A stretch of DNA of 64,000 bases from Mycobacterium sp. 155 (lineage in GTDB: Bacteria > Actinomycetota > Actinomycetes > Mycobacteriales > Mycobacteriaceae). The stretch's first letter is position 1; every line of letters begins with the position of its first letter. The notes under the pieces were generated by a model. It was not told the DNA's origin. It made no database searches and was given only the letters and a program-made list of their open reading frames with translations. The stretch covers positions 248,001 to 312,000 of the forward strand of contig NZ_KB892705.1 of NCBI RefSeq assembly GCF_000373905.1, written 5' to 3'. The translations under genes and the position numbers were made by a program. This document shows positions 63,167 to 64,000 of this stretch, one piece after another.

Positions 63167-64000
63167 ATGCCCAACGAAAACCCCCGCCTGTTGTTCGTCC
63201 ACGCCCACCCGGACGACGAAACTCTGACCACGGGCGCCACCATCGCCCACTATGCCGCGCACGGGGCCGATGTCCGGGTCGTCACGTGCACACTGGGTGA
63301 AGAAGGCGAGGTGATCGGCGAGCAGTACGCCTTACTGTCCGCCGACCACGCCGATCAGCTCGGCGGTTACCGCATCAGTGAGCTCACTCGTGCGTTGGGT
63401 GCGCTGGGTGTCGGGGCGCCGCACTACCTCGGCGGGCCGGGACGCTGGCGGGATTCGGGCATGGGAACCGACCATGCGCGGGGACGTCAGCGATGGGTAG
63501 ACGCCGACATAGACGAAGCCGTCGGCGAACTCGCCGCAGTCATCACCGGCATGCGGCCGCACGTCGTCGTCACCTACGACCCCGAGGGCGGCTACGGCCA
63601 CCCCGATCACATCCAGACCCACCGGGTCACCACCGCCGCGGTTGCCGCCGCAGCCGAGAATGACTGGGTCGTACCGAAGTTCTACTGGACGGTCACGGCC
63701 ACGAGCGCCATGGGCGCCGGGTTGCGCACGCTGTCAGGATTGCCCGACGGGTGGATCACAGTCGACATCAAGGACGTGCCGTTCGGCTACCCCGATGACC
63801 GGATCGACGCCGTCATCGACGGCACCGCCCAGTTGCCGGCCAAGATCGCCGCGATGCAGGCCCATGCCACCCAGGTCACCGTCGCTCCCGACGGCCGGGC
63901 CTGCGCGCTGTCGAACAACATCGCGCTGCCCGTCCTGGGAGAAGAGCACTACCTGCTTGTCGCAGGCGAGGCCGGATCCCGTGATGCCCGGGGCTGGGAA
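63167..64000 (+). CDS. mshB: Mycothiol biosynthesis deacetylase MshB, 3' end cut by window
   Basis: A zinc metallo-deacetylase removing acetyl from GlcNAc-inositol in mycothiol synthesis. All 278 visible codons are in frame to the window end. The PIG-L zinc site AHPDDE is at about residues 13-18 and the third ligand is in [11 protein letters not shown] near residue 145. [19 protein letters not shown] and GRWRDSGM match M. tuberculosis MshB (Rv1170) closely; only about 20 residues should be missing. ATG 63167 is preferred; an in-frame ATG at 63128 would add 13 residues. Confidence 0.93.
   Translation, partial: MPNENPRLLFVHAHPDDETLTTGATIAHYAAHGADVRVVTCTLGEEGEVIGEQYALLSADHADQLGGYRISELTRALGALGVGAPHYLGGPGRWRDSGMGTDHARGRQRWVDADIDEAVGELAAVITGMRPHVVVTYDPEGGYGHPDHIQTHRVTTAAVAAAAENDWVVPKFYWTVTATSAMGAGLRTLSGLPDGWITVDIKDVPFGYPDDRIDAVIDGTAQLPAKIAAMQAHATQVTVAPDGRACALSNNIALPVLGEEHYLLVAGEAGSRDARGWE

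Overview
The window is high-G+C actinobacterial chromosome and is almost certainly from a non-tuberculous, probably fast-growing Mycobacterium/Mycolicibacterium. The evidence is gene content and order. Two blocks follow the M. tuberculosis order as I know it: glpX-fum-DUF4245-AI-2E ... 3beta-HSD-xseB-xseA-ispH-DUF6542-ychF (Rv1098c to Rv1112), and cobB-GntR ... omt ... F420/PPOX-DUF5302 ... HhH-GPD ... two Ala/Pro-rich secreted proteins-pimE-phhB-mutT2 ... typA-lpqW ... mshB (Rv1151c to Rv1170). No PE/PPE genes, rRNA, tRNA, CRISPR array or transposase was recognised.

Layout. 1-2.8 kb: 3' part of a P-type cation ATPase and the ferredoxin gene fdxA, with a DosR-type box. 2.8-7.2 kb: fumarase, GlpX, DUF4245 and an AI-2E membrane protein. 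7.2-13.3 kb: accessory sulfatase locus (two tandem CTAGR sulfatases, a HAD phosphatase, a formylglycine-generating enzyme) and a DUF1876 protein. 13.3-19.9 kb: conserved xseAB/ispH/ychF block. 19.9-31.3 kb: variable region with an insertion that left a second, relic ychF 3' end, a broken ECF sigma gene, a WS/DGAT-like protein, FadR, fasciclin, gamma-carbonic anhydrase, DoxX and MmpL-TetR genes. 31.3-38.9 kb: cobB, GntR, a 1060-residue P450-reductase fusion, methyltransferase, esterase and the Rv1155-type F420 protein. 38.9-46.6 kb: atypical island. 46.5-64 kb: acyltransferase, MFS, DNA repair, pimE, mutT2, a tgs1-like operon with a DosR-type box, typA, lpqW, a CLC channel and mshB (truncated by the window end).

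Most interesting locus (38,954-42,996, minus strand): five tightly packed genes encode a 4-TM membrane protein resembling nucleotide-signalling effectors, a divergent YcaO-like protein, a RelA/SpoT-fold nucleotide synthetase, a 51-residue peptide ending GGCGCGGCGGCSATSH, and a SagB-type azoline oxidase whose TTG start overlaps the peptide's stop codon. This looks like an undescribed azol(in)e-type RiPP locus fused to an alarmone or second-messenger module. The peptide gene is shorter than usual gene-calling cut-offs. A carboxylic acid reductase gene diverges from it, and the whole segment has visibly lower G+C and different codon choice from its flanks.

How the genes work together: central carbon metabolism (fum, glpX), isoprenoid supply (ispH), cell-envelope mannolipid synthesis (pimE, lpqW), mycothiol (mshB) and pool sanitation (mutT2) form the housekeeping backbone. 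fdxA and the tgs1-like gene carry upstream DosR-like palindromes, suggesting a hypoxia or dormancy link. Family assignments come from reading motifs and from memory of mycobacterial homologues; no search was run.
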